A stretch of DNA of 51,307 bases, from IMG/VR virus record IMGVR_UViG_3300027987_000471, positions 1 through 51,307 of that record. One strand, given 5' to 3'. Origin of the DNA: a virus. The position numbers and the translations under genes are program-made. The notes beneath the pieces are model-generated. The model made no database searches. It had not been told where the DNA came from and was given only the letters and a program-made list of their open reading frames with translations. Positions 25,296 through 32,184 of the stretch are shown one piece after another. How positions within the stretch are numbered: the stretch's first letter is position 1; each line of letters starts with the position of its first letter.

Positions 25296-26554
25296 CGAAT
25301 AGCCTCTCTAATGACGTTGGCCGCTTTGTTGATCAAATCTTGATCACACGCGGTAGTTGAGGCCACGCCCGTAAGAAAGCCCAGTGCCGCCGAAACCTCA
25401 CTGTCGCCAGAGTAATCGGCTTCGTCAGTAGCATCTGAGGAGACAGACGACGAAGGTTGCGGTTTAACCGCACGTCCTTTTTTTGTAGATCCTTTTGGGC
25501 GACCTCTTCTGCCGGAAGTTTCTTTTTCAAGAGCATCGGCCTCTTTTTTCGCCGTTTCCGGTGTTTGCGGCTCTTCTGATGCTGACTCGGGAGGATTCAC
25601 CGATTGAGATGCTTTGATCCTGTCCATCAATGAGCCTTTTTTTGTTTCCGCTTCCGGCTGCTCCTCAGGCATTTTCTGATCGTCCACGACCTTTCCTTGT
25701 TTCTGCGATGCAGCGGCTGCCCGCATTCTATCCAATACTGAATTTCCGTTTGACATATAGCCAACTATCCTTTCTGCGTTTGTCAAATTACAAACACTTT
25801 TTAGTCCACACCCTAAAAACAAGTCACAAGAATGTGGGTCCGGTGGTAAATCAAGTGCTTTTAAATTATTCCTTTTTATTTCTGCCATAAGCTTTATAAC
25901 AGGAAGTAACTTTTCTTCAAAATCATTTTTTATTTTATCGTATTCGCAAAGTTGCCCGCCCACTGAATAAGACCCAGATTTTTTATATTTGGTGCTAGCG
26001 TAATTTAGCCAAAATCGCGCGCCGGCTCCTTTTGAATTGAAAGCGATAGGTGCGCAAAATTTATATAATATACTTTGCGTATCGTCTTCTAAATCGTCTG
26101 CCTTCTTCCCCCATTTCGCAGGATCCGAAGAAGTTTTGTGATCCACAATATTGACACCGTCGTAGACCCACGCAACATCGAAGATACCCGTAAGATTTAC
26201 GTCGGCGGGTAAATCTAAATTATAATATTTTTTAACTTGATAAGGTGTGACATTGAATTTAAGCTCAAACTGCGCGTTATACTTCCAGAGGTAATCTATG
26301 TTTATTATCCTATTCAGGCCATAGATCAACTCTATAGCTATTTTTCCGGGGTAATAATCTTTATCCTCATAACTCCAAACACGAGATGCGTCAGGCAGCT
26401 TCCCACTTTTTAAATATCTATCGACGTCTGAGTGGCATTCGCTTCCCAGCGCAGTGGCGCGGCTGTCTGCACCTGGAAGTCTATCAAGATAGCGCCAACC
26501 CCAAATACGTTGGCACATCAGAAACCCATTTATCTGTGAAGCTGAAATATGCAT
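25292..26554 (-). CDS. PD-(D/E)XK (Cas4/RecB-like) nuclease with AT-hook-like tail
   Basis: A 420-residue protein. The first 260 residues are a RecB/Cas4-type exonuclease: SASQINGFLMCQRIWGWRYL, His41 in GSECH, Asp126, Asp138 and Lys140 (VDHKTS), and Gln160 (DDTQSILY). Several cysteines near residues 240-260 could hold an iron-sulfur cluster. A charged linker follows and then RRGRPKGSTKKGR, an AT-hook-like motif that may bind the AT minor groove. Its ATG is about 8 bases beyond a phage promoter -10, so the transcript may be leaderless. Confidence 0.8.
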   Translation of the reverse strand: MHISASQINGFLMCQRIWGWRYLDRLPGADSRATALGSECHSDVDRYLKSGKLPDASRVWSYEDKDYYPGKIAIELIYGLNRIINIDYLWKYNAQFELKFNVTPYQVKKYYNLDLPADVNLTGIFDVAWVYDGVNIVDHKTSSDPAKWGKKADDLEDDTQSILYKFCAPIAFNSKGAGARFWLNYASTKYKKSGSYSVGGQLCEYDKIKNDFEEKLLPVIKLMAEIKRNNLKALDLPPDPHSCDLFLGCGLKSVCNLTNAERIVGYMSNGNSVLDRMRAAAASQKQGKVVDDQKMPEEQPEAETKKGSLMDRIKASQSVNPPESASEEPQTPETAKKEADALEKETSGRRGRPKGSTKKGRAVKPQPSSSVSSDATDEADYSGDSEVSAALGFLTGVASTTACDQDLINKAANVIREAIR

Positions 26555-26562
26555 GCTGTCTC

Positions 26563-26591
26563 TATTTAAATCTGATTTTTATCCGAGTCAA
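26563..26591 (-). promoter_or_regulatory. Dyad-spacer promoter for nuclease-replication operon
   Basis: On the minus strand: TTGACT (26591-26586), a 17-bp spacer with AAATC-A-GATTT, then TAAATA (26568-26563). It lies inside the end of the upstream small gene. The expected transcription start is at about 26556, next to the ATG at 26554. It is a diverged member of the promoter family at 28231, 28296, 28731 and 47685. Confidence 0.65.
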
Positions 26592-26808
26592 CCCCCAAAG
26601 AATCGAAAATCCTCTCTACAAACTCTTTATCTACAGTCCATAATCTATTTTTATAATCTTTGACCATATAAAAATCATAAAAACAATCTTTTACTACTCG
26701 AACAGGTCTAGACAAAACATCTTCGACAAAACCTTTAGCTATGCCAATATCCTCAAGTTGATCTGGTGTCGCTTTTACGTTAGCCCAAAATGGCTTTAAC
26801 TTTGTCAT
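26566..26808 (-). CDS. Hypothetical small protein
   Basis: An 80-residue protein overlapping the upstream zinc-ribbon gene by 4 bases. It contains FYDFYMVKDYKNRLWTVDKEF, a strand-turn-strand stretch, and no known motif. Its 3' end contains the promoter for the nuclease gene. Confidence 0.6.
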   Translation of the reverse strand: MTKLKPFWANVKATPDQLEDIGIAKGFVEDVLSRPVRVVKDCFYDFYMVKDYKNRLWTVDKEFVERIFDSLGVDSDKNQI

Positions 26809-27185
26809 ACAAAAAATCTCCTAAAACTCTCTTCGAAATACGAAATAGTCTGTTTAACTCCATTCGGCGAGCCGATAGCGTTGACAATACCCTCTTGAAG
26901 TTTTCTGCATCCGTCGCATAAAGTGCCTACGTTAGTAGTGCCCTTTCCGCAGGCCGGACATTTAGATACTTCACTGAACGCTTTTTCCACGTCTTCTTTT
27001 TTGACCTCCCAAAGCGCACCTTCTACTGCTTGCCGATACACCGAATTCATCAGAAACAAAGCGCCTCGACCGTATTCGGTTTCCGCTATGGCGACCAAAG
27101 AAGCGGTTTTTGGGATGAAAACTCCTTCTATGCTTGCGTCAGCTTCGCGCCGAAGCTCTCTTGAGTTTATCAGAATTATCCGCAT
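26805..27185 (-). CDS. Hypothetical protein with a zinc-ribbon
   Basis: A 126-residue protein with one C-x2-C / C-x2-C ribbon (CPACGK ... CDGCRK) at about residues 76-94. The N-terminal 70 residues are beta-alpha. The ATG at 27185 has an AAAGGAT-type ribosome site and overlaps the upstream gene by 47 bases. Function unknown. The ribbon could bind DNA, RNA or protein. Confidence 0.65.
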   Translation of the reverse strand: MRIILINSRELRREADASIEGVFIPKTASLVAIAETEYGRGALFLMNSVYRQAVEGALWEVKKEDVEKAFSEVSKCPACGKGTTNVGTLCDGCRKLQEGIVNAIGSPNGVKQTISYFEESFRRFFV

Positions 27186-27372
27186 CTTTCATCCTTTCGA
27201 TAAAAGCCTTTAGTATAGCCAAGTGCCAATCTTTGAGTGGCTTATCGAAGGCCTTCAGTTTCAATACGATCTTTTGCTCTGTTTCGGTAATCTCCAAACA
27301 GCCAAAAAGATACGCGTCTATTATAGCCTGACATATTTTTCTCTGCACACCTATAATTTCCACTTTCGTCAT
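27139..27372 (-). CDS. Hypothetical small protein
   Basis: A 77-residue basic, helical protein with no recognised family. Its end overlaps the zinc-ribbon gene by 47 bases in another frame. It contains a Leu/Ile/Lys-rich middle (EQKIVLKLKAFDKPL) and ends RASARS. Confidence 0.5.
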   Translation of the reverse strand: MTKVEIIGVQRKICQAIIDAYLFGCLEITETEQKIVLKLKAFDKPLKDWHLAILKAFIERMKDADNSDKLKRASARS

Positions 27373-27443
27373 TTTACTCCCCCTCTTTAAAAGACTCCTT
27401 ATGGGCGGCGCCTAAATTAATAGATTCCGCCGAAAGAAGCCTT

Positions 27444-27605
27444 TTATTTTACCTCAAGCCCCTTTCCGAGGGCTTTCGCCGCAAGCACACCAAGCTCGTT
27501 TCTGTCGTCTGCGGTCAGCTCGCGCATCTCGTTCATCGTGACCGGCCTGCCACCGTCTGCTTCGAAAAACTCTTTGATAGCTTTGATTTTGGTGATTTTT
27601 TCCAT
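27444..27605 (-). CDS. Hypothetical 53-residue protein
   Basis: The start at 27605 is chosen because GAAAGGAAAG lies just upstream. The upstream in-frame extension to 27683 has no ribosome site. The peptide is acidic and helical (AIKEFFEADGGRPVTMNEMR). The same leader (GAAAGGAAAG-YAAA-ATG) precedes the next gene upstream, showing a duplicated ribosome site cassette. Confidence 0.55.
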   Translation of the reverse strand: MEKITKIKAIKEFFEADGGRPVTMNEMRELTADDRNELGVLAAKALGKGLEVK

Positions 27606-27683
27606 TTTGCTTTCCTTTCGTTTTGACCGAAATTGGCCGCCAATGAGCGCCGCCACAAAAGTGATGACGCCGATGGTGGTCAA

Positions 27684-27887
27684 TTAAAGCCAAGACAATC
27701 TTGGATTTGGTCCACCATAATGGCACGCGATGAAGTTGCCATCCTTCAAGACGTCAACTTGGATCGCGTTTTTCGCCTCTGACGTGCAAAACCGTGCAAA
27801 CGCACACGCTTCCTTTTTGTTGGAAAAATACGTCCGCGTGCGAAGTCTCGGATTTTGTGGGCTGTAAATTACTTCGTATGTGCTCAT
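27684..27887 (-). CDS. Hypothetical 67-residue protein
   Basis: The start at 27887 follows GAAAGGAAAGTAAA. A longer in-frame start at 27911 lies before that ribosome site. The protein reads MSTYEVIYSPQNPRLRTRTY, then YFSNKKEACAFARF and a C-terminal HYGGPNPRLSW. It is compact and alpha/beta in character, like small phage early proteins. Function unknown. Confidence 0.6.
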   Translation of the reverse strand: MSTYEVIYSPQNPRLRTRTYFSNKKEACAFARFCTSEAKNAIQVDVLKDGNFIACHYGGPNPRLSWL

Positions 27888-27943
27888 TTTACTTTCCTTT
27901 CGCTTCGTCACTGGATGTTTGAGACAGCCTATATTTCGCTATT

Positions 27944-28210
27944 TTAATCATATAGAAAGACGATAATGAATTGGTTGCCTTCTCTATCATAATTATCATC
28001 GTCCCACTCTACGGTATTGCCTTTTTTATCTACTATTGCCGGTGCATCAAGACTGCCACGTAAACCGCCAATTCCACTACAGCAGCAATCAGCACAGCAC
28101 AATGCTTTTTTCCATTCATGCAATCTGCGGCCTGCTATCATATTGACGCCTGTACGCAGTCTAACGCGTTTTGCTGTGCCATGAAAATTATTTCGTATTG
28201 TGCAAATCAT
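27944..28210 (-). CDS. Cys-rich early protein
   Basis: An 88-residue protein beginning MICTIRNNFHGTAKRVRLR, followed by ALCCADCCCSGIGGLRG, a cluster resembling small phage and plasmid proteins of unknown function with an LC-x2-CxCSGIGGLRG motif. I chose ATG 28210 because TAGGAGGTAAC lies just before it. It is the first gene after the divergent promoter at 28231-28259. Confidence 0.65.
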   Translation of the reverse strand: MICTIRNNFHGTAKRVRLRTGVNMIAGRRLHEWKKALCCADCCCSGIGGLRGSLDAPAIVDKKGNTVEWDDDNYDREGNQFIIVFLYD

Positions 28211-28230
28211 CTCGTTACCTCCTACCAAGG

Positions 28231-28259
28231 TATTTAAATCGGATTTAAACCGCTGTCAA
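28231..28259 (-). promoter_or_regulatory. Dyad-spacer early promoter (leftward)
   Basis: On the minus strand: TTGACA (28259-28254), 17-bp spacer, TAAATA (28236-28231). The spacer and -10 contain the 17-bp palindrome TTTAAATCCGATTTAAA, the most symmetric member of the family. It drives the minus-strand operon from 28210. Confidence 0.75.
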
Positions 28260-28295
28260 ATAAAAAACGACATGGAAAAAATTATTTTTTAGCGC

Positions 28296-28324
28296 TTGAC
28301 AGTAATCTAAATCAGATTTAAATA
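28296..28324 (+). promoter_or_regulatory. Dyad-spacer early promoter (rightward)
   Basis: TTGACA at 28296, 17-bp spacer with CTAAATCAGATT, TAAATA at 28319. It is divergent from the 28231-28259 promoter, 36 bp between the two -35 elements, and lies just before the gene at 28345 with its TAGGAGGTAGC ribosome site. Confidence 0.78.
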
Positions 28325-28344
28325 CCTCTATAGGAGGTAGCAAA

Positions 28345-28728
28345 ATGCATATAAATGGAGTAGAAATTAGACTAAATCCGAAATTCAAGGCGAGAGACAT
28401 GTTCTACGCGCTAAATCTCTCAATAGAGGCGCTGCAAGACGCTGTCAGTGAGGCAACAGGAAAAACCGGTATAGACAGCAGCGAAATAAAAATAGAGCGT
28501 TGCGAAGACCGTAGCGATTCATGGATGGAATACCTCGGAGTCAGATTGTCTAGCGACGATGAAAACCTTGTTGCTAGAACTATCAATTTTTTAGAAAAAT
28601 ACGTCAAAAAAGCTTCTGAAAAATTCTATCGAAAATTTCCGTCTGATGGCAGGCTCCGTTATGGCGTCCATAAGGTCGATCCGGAAAACGGAATTTTGCT
28701 CTATCAGAGCTTTTTAATTGACGACTAG
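28345..28728 (+). CDS. Hypothetical early protein
   Basis: A 127-residue alpha/beta protein, first rightward early gene. It has a dedicated promoter (28296) and GGAGGT ribosome site. Features: VEIRLNPKFKARDMFYALNL at the start and a C-terminal RKFPSDGRLRYGVHKVDPEN. It lies immediately upstream of a second copy of the promoter, so it is separately transcribed. No family recognised. Genes in this position in phages are often host-takeover or anti-defence factors. Confidence 0.65.
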   Translation: MHINGVEIRLNPKFKARDMFYALNLSIEALQDAVSEATGKTGIDSSEIKIERCEDRSDSWMEYLGVRLSSDDENLVARTINFLEKYVKKASEKFYRKFPSDGRLRYGVHKVDPENGILLYQSFLIDD

Positions 28729-28730
28729 AC

Positions 28731-28759
28731 TTGACAGCTATCTAAATCTGATTTAAATA
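28731..28759 (+). promoter_or_regulatory. Dyad-spacer early promoter for small-gene cluster
   Basis: TTGACA at 28731, 17-bp spacer ending CTAAATCTGATT, TAAATA at 28754. The 28 bases from TTGACA through TAAAT are identical to the minus-strand promoter at 47685-47713. The dyad TAAATC-T-GATTTA is complete. It precedes a CAGGAGGTAAC ribosome site. Confidence 0.8.
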
Positions 28760-28779
28760 ACCTAACAGGAGGTAACAAA

Positions 28780-28959
28780 ATGAGCTACACTAAAAATGTG
28801 ACATTATGGTGCGATGGAGTCGAGTGTTATGCCTGGATTAACGGTATGTCTACCACTGTAGAAATAGCCCGAATACGCGCACAAAGAGAAGAATCTTGGG
28901 TATATTCTAAAGGTAAAGATTATTGTCATCGTTGTGCAAAGGAAAAAGGCCTAAGATGA
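28780..28959 (+). CDS. Small zinc-ribbon protein, paralogue 1
   Basis: A 59-residue protein. It has a CDGVEC pair near the N terminus and DYCHRCAKEKGLR at the C terminus. Its C-x4-C / C-x2-C layout and ending are shared with the genes at 28956 and 29687. The ribosome site GGAGGTAAC is ideal. The stop overlaps the next ATG. Confidence 0.72.
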   Translation: MSYTKNVTLWCDGVECYAWINGMSTTVEIARIRAQREESWVYSKGKDYCHRCAKEKGLR

Positions 28960-29168
28960 CCTACTCTAAACCAGTTTTTATAATCTGCGAAGGTGAAAAA
29001 TGCGGCGCTAGATTTTACGCTAGAGATACTTTTAGCGTAAACGCTGCGAGAGAAAAAGCCAAAAAAGCCGGTTGGTATTATGGACAGCATGAAAAAAGTG
29101 GCGCTTTTTGCGTTAGATATAAATATGACTATTGTCCAGATTGTGCGAAAGAGTTAGGCCTAAAATGA
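28956..29168 (+). CDS. Small zinc-ribbon protein, paralogue 2
   Basis: A 70-residue protein, start overlapping the previous stop (ATGA). It has CEGEKC near residue 11, a central AAREKAKKAGW helix, and DYCPDCAKELGLK at the end. It is plainly related to its upstream neighbour and to 29687-29899. It likely binds one zinc ion. Function unknown. Confidence 0.72.
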   Translation: MTYSKPVFIICEGEKCGARFYARDTFSVNAAREKAKKAGWYYGQHEKSGAFCVRYKYDYCPDCAKELGLK

Positions 29169-29455
29169 CGAAGCAAGATGCTGTTTTTCATTTATCGCGA
29201 ATTCGACAGGCGCCGCTTGATCATGAGCTTGTTGCCAATATCGACACGGAAACTGTTTATGCCTACGCTGCAAATCCTTGTCGAATTTTGCTCGCACCGG
29301 AGATCTCAATCGGCACAGTCCAAGATTGGCTGGACGCGATGGACGATGCCGAGATAGGCGACACGGATTATGAGCTTTTCAAAACCATGCTAGAAGGCGC
29401 TAAAGACCTGATCGATGACCAAATCTATATGGATAGAATGGAGAGTTGGCTATGA
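29165..29455 (+). CDS. Hypothetical acidic protein
   Basis: A 96-residue acidic helical protein starting at the ATGA overlap at 29165. It has VQDWLDAMDDAEIGDTDYEL and DDQIYMDRMESW. No recognised family. High Asp/Glu content raises the possibility of DNA mimicry, which is speculation. Confidence 0.58.
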   Translation: MTKQDAVFHLSRIRQAPLDHELVANIDTETVYAYAANPCRILLAPEISIGTVQDWLDAMDDAEIGDTDYELFKTMLEGAKDLIDDQIYMDRMESWL

Positions 29456-29685
29456 AACCGATACTCGAATCAAAAAACGGATCGTGGAAGCAAAACAAGC
29501 ACCAAAAAGCCGCTGAGCGCTATTTTAAATCTATGTCTTGGGGCGCTATCAGCGATATGGCCGATCAACTTGTTTTGGGAGAATTCGACAAATTGGATTG
29601 GTTTGACGAAGAAAAAGATCCTATATTCATTCGACACCTAACCGATTTAGTCATGGAGGCCGATGAATTCGGACCGGAGTGGTAA
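29452..29685 (+). CDS. Hypothetical small protein
   Basis: A 77-residue protein, ATGA overlap with the previous gene. N-terminal basic stretch (NGSWKQNKHQKAAERYF) and an acidic, aromatic C terminus (FDKLDWFDEEKD). No recognised domain. Confidence 0.58.
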   Translation: MKPILESKNGSWKQNKHQKAAERYFKSMSWGAISDMADQLVLGEFDKLDWFDEEKDPIFIRHLTDLVMEADEFGPEW

Positions 29686-29686
29686 A

Positions 29687-29899
29687 ATGAGCATAGGTAC
29701 CTATTTCGAAATACGTTGTGACGCGCCTGTCGATATAGGCCTACGTGAGCACATCAGATGTCCAATGGTTCTACATGTTGAAACTTTAAATGCCGCTACT
29801 GCCGTGCTATATGCAGAACATTGTGGCTGGCGTTTTAAGAGCGGACATGACTACTGCCCAGAATGTGCGAGAAAGTTAGATCTAAAATGCCAAAACTAA
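29687..29899 (+). CDS. Small zinc-ribbon protein, paralogue 3
   Basis: A 70-residue protein starting at ATG 29687, one base after the previous stop. It has RCDAP and RCPM near the N terminus, a helix ending HCGWRF and then DYCPECARKLDLK, the same C-terminal signature as the genes at 28780 and 28956. It overlaps the next gene by 13 bases. Confidence 0.7.
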   Translation: MSIGTYFEIRCDAPVDIGLREHIRCPMVLHVETLNAATAVLYAEHCGWRFKSGHDYCPECARKLDLKCQN

Positions 29900-30165
29900 G
29901 ATTTTTCGGCGGAATTGAGGACAAAAAAGAACATTACGTTGATGCGTCAGCAGAGGCCTTTGCTAAACGTGACGGAGAAGACTATTACTGCTATAACAAA
30001 AGGCGTGTCTCTTTTTGGTACGGAAACAAGCGCTATTTATGTGAATACATGGTTAAGGCAGATCTAGATTCCGAAAAGCTTAAAGAAATCAACATGGCTT
30101 TAGCCTCTATAAACAACATCGATATAGTGAAGATAGTTTTTAGCGAAGGGTGCTACCCGCAGTAA
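29887..30165 (+). CDS. Hypothetical small protein
   Basis: A 92-residue beta/alpha protein starting at 29887 inside the preceding zinc-ribbon gene's end. Features: YYCYNKRRVSFWYGNKRYLC, then a helix and IDIVKIVFSEG. Function unknown. Confidence 0.6.
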   Translation: MPKLRFFGGIEDKKEHYVDASAEAFAKRDGEDYYCYNKRRVSFWYGNKRYLCEYMVKADLDSEKLKEINMALASINNIDIVKIVFSEGCYPQ

Positions 30166-30175
30166 GGAGTACAAA

Positions 30176-30409
30176 ATGAAAATTGAAATCGATACTGAGC
30201 AAGTTTGGAAAGTAATCGAGTCTATGTTGGATTTTCCTTTAGCACAAATTTGTAGGCACAATGTGATTTGTACTGTCGCCTCAACTCTTTTTGATGACAA
30301 TGGCATCTATAAGGACAACAAGGACTATGCCGATTTTTGTAAACATGTAGTTTGGGCACATGATTTCCAGGCAATTGAGTTTATGAAAAAAATAAGGAGG
30401 ATGAAATGA
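30176..30409 (+). CDS. Hypothetical small protein
   Basis: A 77-residue protein with an AAGGAG ribosome site. It is helical and has an ICRHNVIC segment that might bind metal. It overlaps the next gene by ATGA. No family recognised. Confidence 0.58.
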   Translation: MKIEIDTEQVWKVIESMLDFPLAQICRHNVICTVASTLFDDNGIYKDNKDYADFCKHVVWAHDFQAIEFMKKIRRMK

Positions 30410-30684
30410 AAAAAGATAAAACAAAATTTAATCATGTCTTCGAAAGCCATAATTTTAAGCTCCTAAATGAGCAGTGGGTTTTTAAATTTGAAAACGGATA
30501 CGGTGCCTCTGTCGTTAGAGGACCCTACACTTATGGTGGATCTGAAGGCCTCTACGAATTGGCAGTTCTTAGCAAAGATGGCTTTATAGACTATACAACA
30601 CCTATAACAGACGACGTAGAAGGCCATCTAAACGAAGCTGACGTAGAGCGGCTGCTAGACTCCATAAAAAAGCTGCCGGAATGA
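30406..30684 (+). CDS. Hypothetical small protein
   Basis: A 92-residue beta-rich protein (WVFKFENGYGASVVRGPYTY then YELAVLSKDGFIDYTTPI) with a helical end (EADVERLLDSIKKL). The aromatic strand pattern is common among small phage early proteins. It overlaps both neighbours by 4 bases. Confidence 0.6.
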   Translation: MKKDKTKFNHVFESHNFKLLNEQWVFKFENGYGASVVRGPYTYGGSEGLYELAVLSKDGFIDYTTPITDDVEGHLNEADVERLLDSIKKLPE

Positions 30685-31181
30685 AAAAGCTACTGATAGC
30701 CTGCTTTGTTTTTCTTTTGGCTTGCGAGGAAGACGGTAGGCTATATATTGACAATAACTGCAATGCCGACGAAGTAAGAGCTATCTACACCGGCGCGGAT
30801 AAAATAAACAGAGCCGCGGGCTACGAAAGAATAGAGATCGGAGGCATCAGAAAAATAAAAAATAGCGACATCCTAAACGATGGCCTAGATTCTATAACGT
30901 GTCTAGACGACAACCCCGGCGACGAAAGGCACACAGGCGAAGCTTTCGCCAGCGACATCCTTTTGTACAGAGACAATATCGCTAATTACAATGTTTTGCT
31001 GGCGGTTGTTATCCATGAGATGGTGCATTATATTGCACAAGGACGACGAATAAACCTAAGTTTTGTTGACGAAGAAGAGCATATAGACAACGAAAATTGT
31101 ATAATGTGGGAGTATGTTGACGAAAACCCACCGGACGATTTTTGTGAAGAAGACATCGAGTTTATAAGGAGTGTAACATGA
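30681..31181 (+). CDS. Predicted lipoprotein with zincin metalloprotease motif
   Basis: A 166-residue protein. It has a signal peptide with lipobox LLAC (Cys15, then Glu-Glu-Asp). A zinc-binding helix IHEMVHYI gives His112, Glu113 and His116. A further His134 and CIM at 140-142 (a possible Met-turn) follow, in the order seen in metzincin-type proteases. The mature domain has an acidic surface and several Cys. It would be anchored in the cell envelope of the infected host. Tightly coupled (ATGA) to neighbours in the early operon. It could act on an envelope protein, for example to block superinfection. That is inference. Confidence 0.7.
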   Translation: MKKLLIACFVFLLACEEDGRLYIDNNCNADEVRAIYTGADKINRAAGYERIEIGGIRKIKNSDILNDGLDSITCLDDNPGDERHTGEAFASDILLYRDNIANYNVLLAVVIHEMVHYIAQGRRINLSFVDEEEHIDNENCIMWEYVDENPPDDFCEEDIEFIRSVT

Positions 31182-31384
31182 ACAAAAGAGAAGAAGCGGC
31201 GGTTTTTGAGCTGTCTCGCTTGACTATAGCGCTGGATAAGCTGAAAAAGTCTAATAAAGTGCCCCCAGAAATTTTGGAGCATTTAGAGGCTAAAGTGCAA
31301 ACAATGCGAAACGCTATCGAACCGGCGCTTTTGGCGCTGTTTGATCAAGCGGCCGCTAAAGACTACGATGAAGAAGAGAATTAA
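31178..31384 (+). CDS. Hypothetical helical protein
   Basis: A 68-residue helical protein overlapping the lipoprotein gene by ATGA. It looks like a short coiled-coil (FELSRLTIALDKLKKSNKV, EHLEAKVQTMRNAIE) with an acidic end. No known family. Confidence 0.58.
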   Translation: MNKREEAAVFELSRLTIALDKLKKSNKVPPEILEHLEAKVQTMRNAIEPALLALFDQAAAKDYDEEEN

Positions 31385-31396
31385 AAGGCGCTAAAA

Positions 31397-31615
31397 ATGT
31401 TTAAAATCAAACGTTGGATGATGATAAGGTGGGCTGAGGGCGAAATCATGGAAAGGAATGAAGATAGCTGTATTGTTGTCGACGAATTGGCGTGTGAAGA
31501 AGCCGAGCGCAGATTAAATATAGGTGAAACAATCGGTTTAATGGATAACAACTATAACGTTGTCTCCACCTTATCATTAACAGATGAGGGGTACGTAGAG
31601 AAGAAACATGATTGA
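31397..31615 (+). CDS. Hypothetical small protein
   Basis: A 72-residue protein after a weak AAAGG site. It has MIRWAEGEIMERNEDSC and DELACEEAERRLNIGETIG. No recognised domain. An inner Met at residue 8 or 18 could also serve as the start. Confidence 0.5.
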   Translation: MFKIKRWMMIRWAEGEIMERNEDSCIVVDELACEEAERRLNIGETIGLMDNNYNVVSTLSLTDEGYVEKKHD

Positions 31616-31667
31616 AGTATTTACTATTTCTATATTGATTGTTTGGCTGTTGTCCAAACTATATTGA
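31608..31667 (+). CDS. Possible 19-residue membrane peptide
   Basis: An ATG overlapping the previous stop opens a 19-codon frame encoding MIEVFTISILIVWLLSKLY, a single hydrophobic helix. Such short frames can be chance. Coupling to the upstream gene and the membrane-like sequence make it worth listing at low confidence. Confidence 0.22.
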   Translation: MIEVFTISILIVWLLSKLY

Positions 31668-31668
31668 C

Positions 31669-31697
31669 TTTTACCTAAACTAAACGTAATTTAAATA
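31669..31697 (+). promoter_or_regulatory. Degenerate early promoter
   Basis: TTTTAC at 31669, 17-bp spacer with CTAAACTAAACGTAATT, TAAATA at 31692. The right half matches the early promoter family (ATTTAAATA) but the dyad is broken and the -35 is poor. A TTGACT lies 5 bp further upstream. It precedes CAAGGAGGCGG and the gene at 31715. Confidence 0.35.
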
Positions 31698-31714
31698 CAG
31701 CAAGGAGGCGGCGC

Positions 31715-31948
31715 ATGAGCAACAAAGAAGCTACGCATAAAAGACGTGCAATACAGTATCTAACTTTGAGAGTAACTCCTACTGAAGCAAGTAGATCTGT
31801 AATGCTTAGGCAAACGCTCAAATACTGGTACGCCTCTGACGGTCTTCGCTATTCGAAAAATGGCGGATGGACAAAAAATAAATACAGTAGCATCTACACG
31901 TGGCGTTTAGATCTAGAAAGTATAGAAGAAATAACATCGGAGGTTTGA
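31715..31948 (+). CDS. Hypothetical small protein
   Basis: A 77-residue basic protein with an excellent ribosome site (AAGGAGG). It is rich in Arg, Lys and Tyr (LKYWYASDGLRYSKNGGWTK), compatible with nucleic acid binding, but has no recognised fold. Confidence 0.58.
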   Translation: MSNKEATHKRRAIQYLTLRVTPTEASRSVMLRQTLKYWYASDGLRYSKNGGWTKNKYSSIYTWRLDLESIEEITSEV

Positions 31949-31951
31949 TTA

Positions 31952-32149
31952 ATGGGAGCGCTTAACACAGAAAAGATGAAAAAAACGGACAATAAAATGT
32001 TCATGTTGCGATTGACTGGTGAGCAGTACAATCTTCTCCTGGCTTGGGTAAAGCGCCAAAAAGACAACGGCCTGGCGGCCGACGGCAGATCCTACTTCGT
32101 AGAAATGCAGAAAGCGTTCCACGATCAGTTTATGGAGTTGTCTAGATAG
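31952..32149 (+). CDS. Hypothetical small protein, possible RHH-like
   Basis: A 65-residue protein with a GGAGG site in the end of the previous gene. One beta-strand (KMFMLRLTGEQY) followed by two helices (NLLLAWVKRQKDNG and SYFVEMQKAFHDQF) is compatible with a ribbon-helix-helix DNA-binding protein. It lies just upstream of the primase-helicase. This is a topological guess only. Confidence 0.5.
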   Translation: MGALNTEKMKKTDNKMFMLRLTGEQYNLLLAWVKRQKDNGLAADGRSYFVEMQKAFHDQFMELSR

Positions 32150-32184
32150 ACATGACGGCATAAGATCAAGCGGAAGGAGGTCTC

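Noticed and set aside
27454-27726. A 90-codon minus-strand frame overlapping two small genes
   Set aside because: No ribosome site. The overlapping 53- and 67-residue genes both have clear GAAAGGAAAG leaders.
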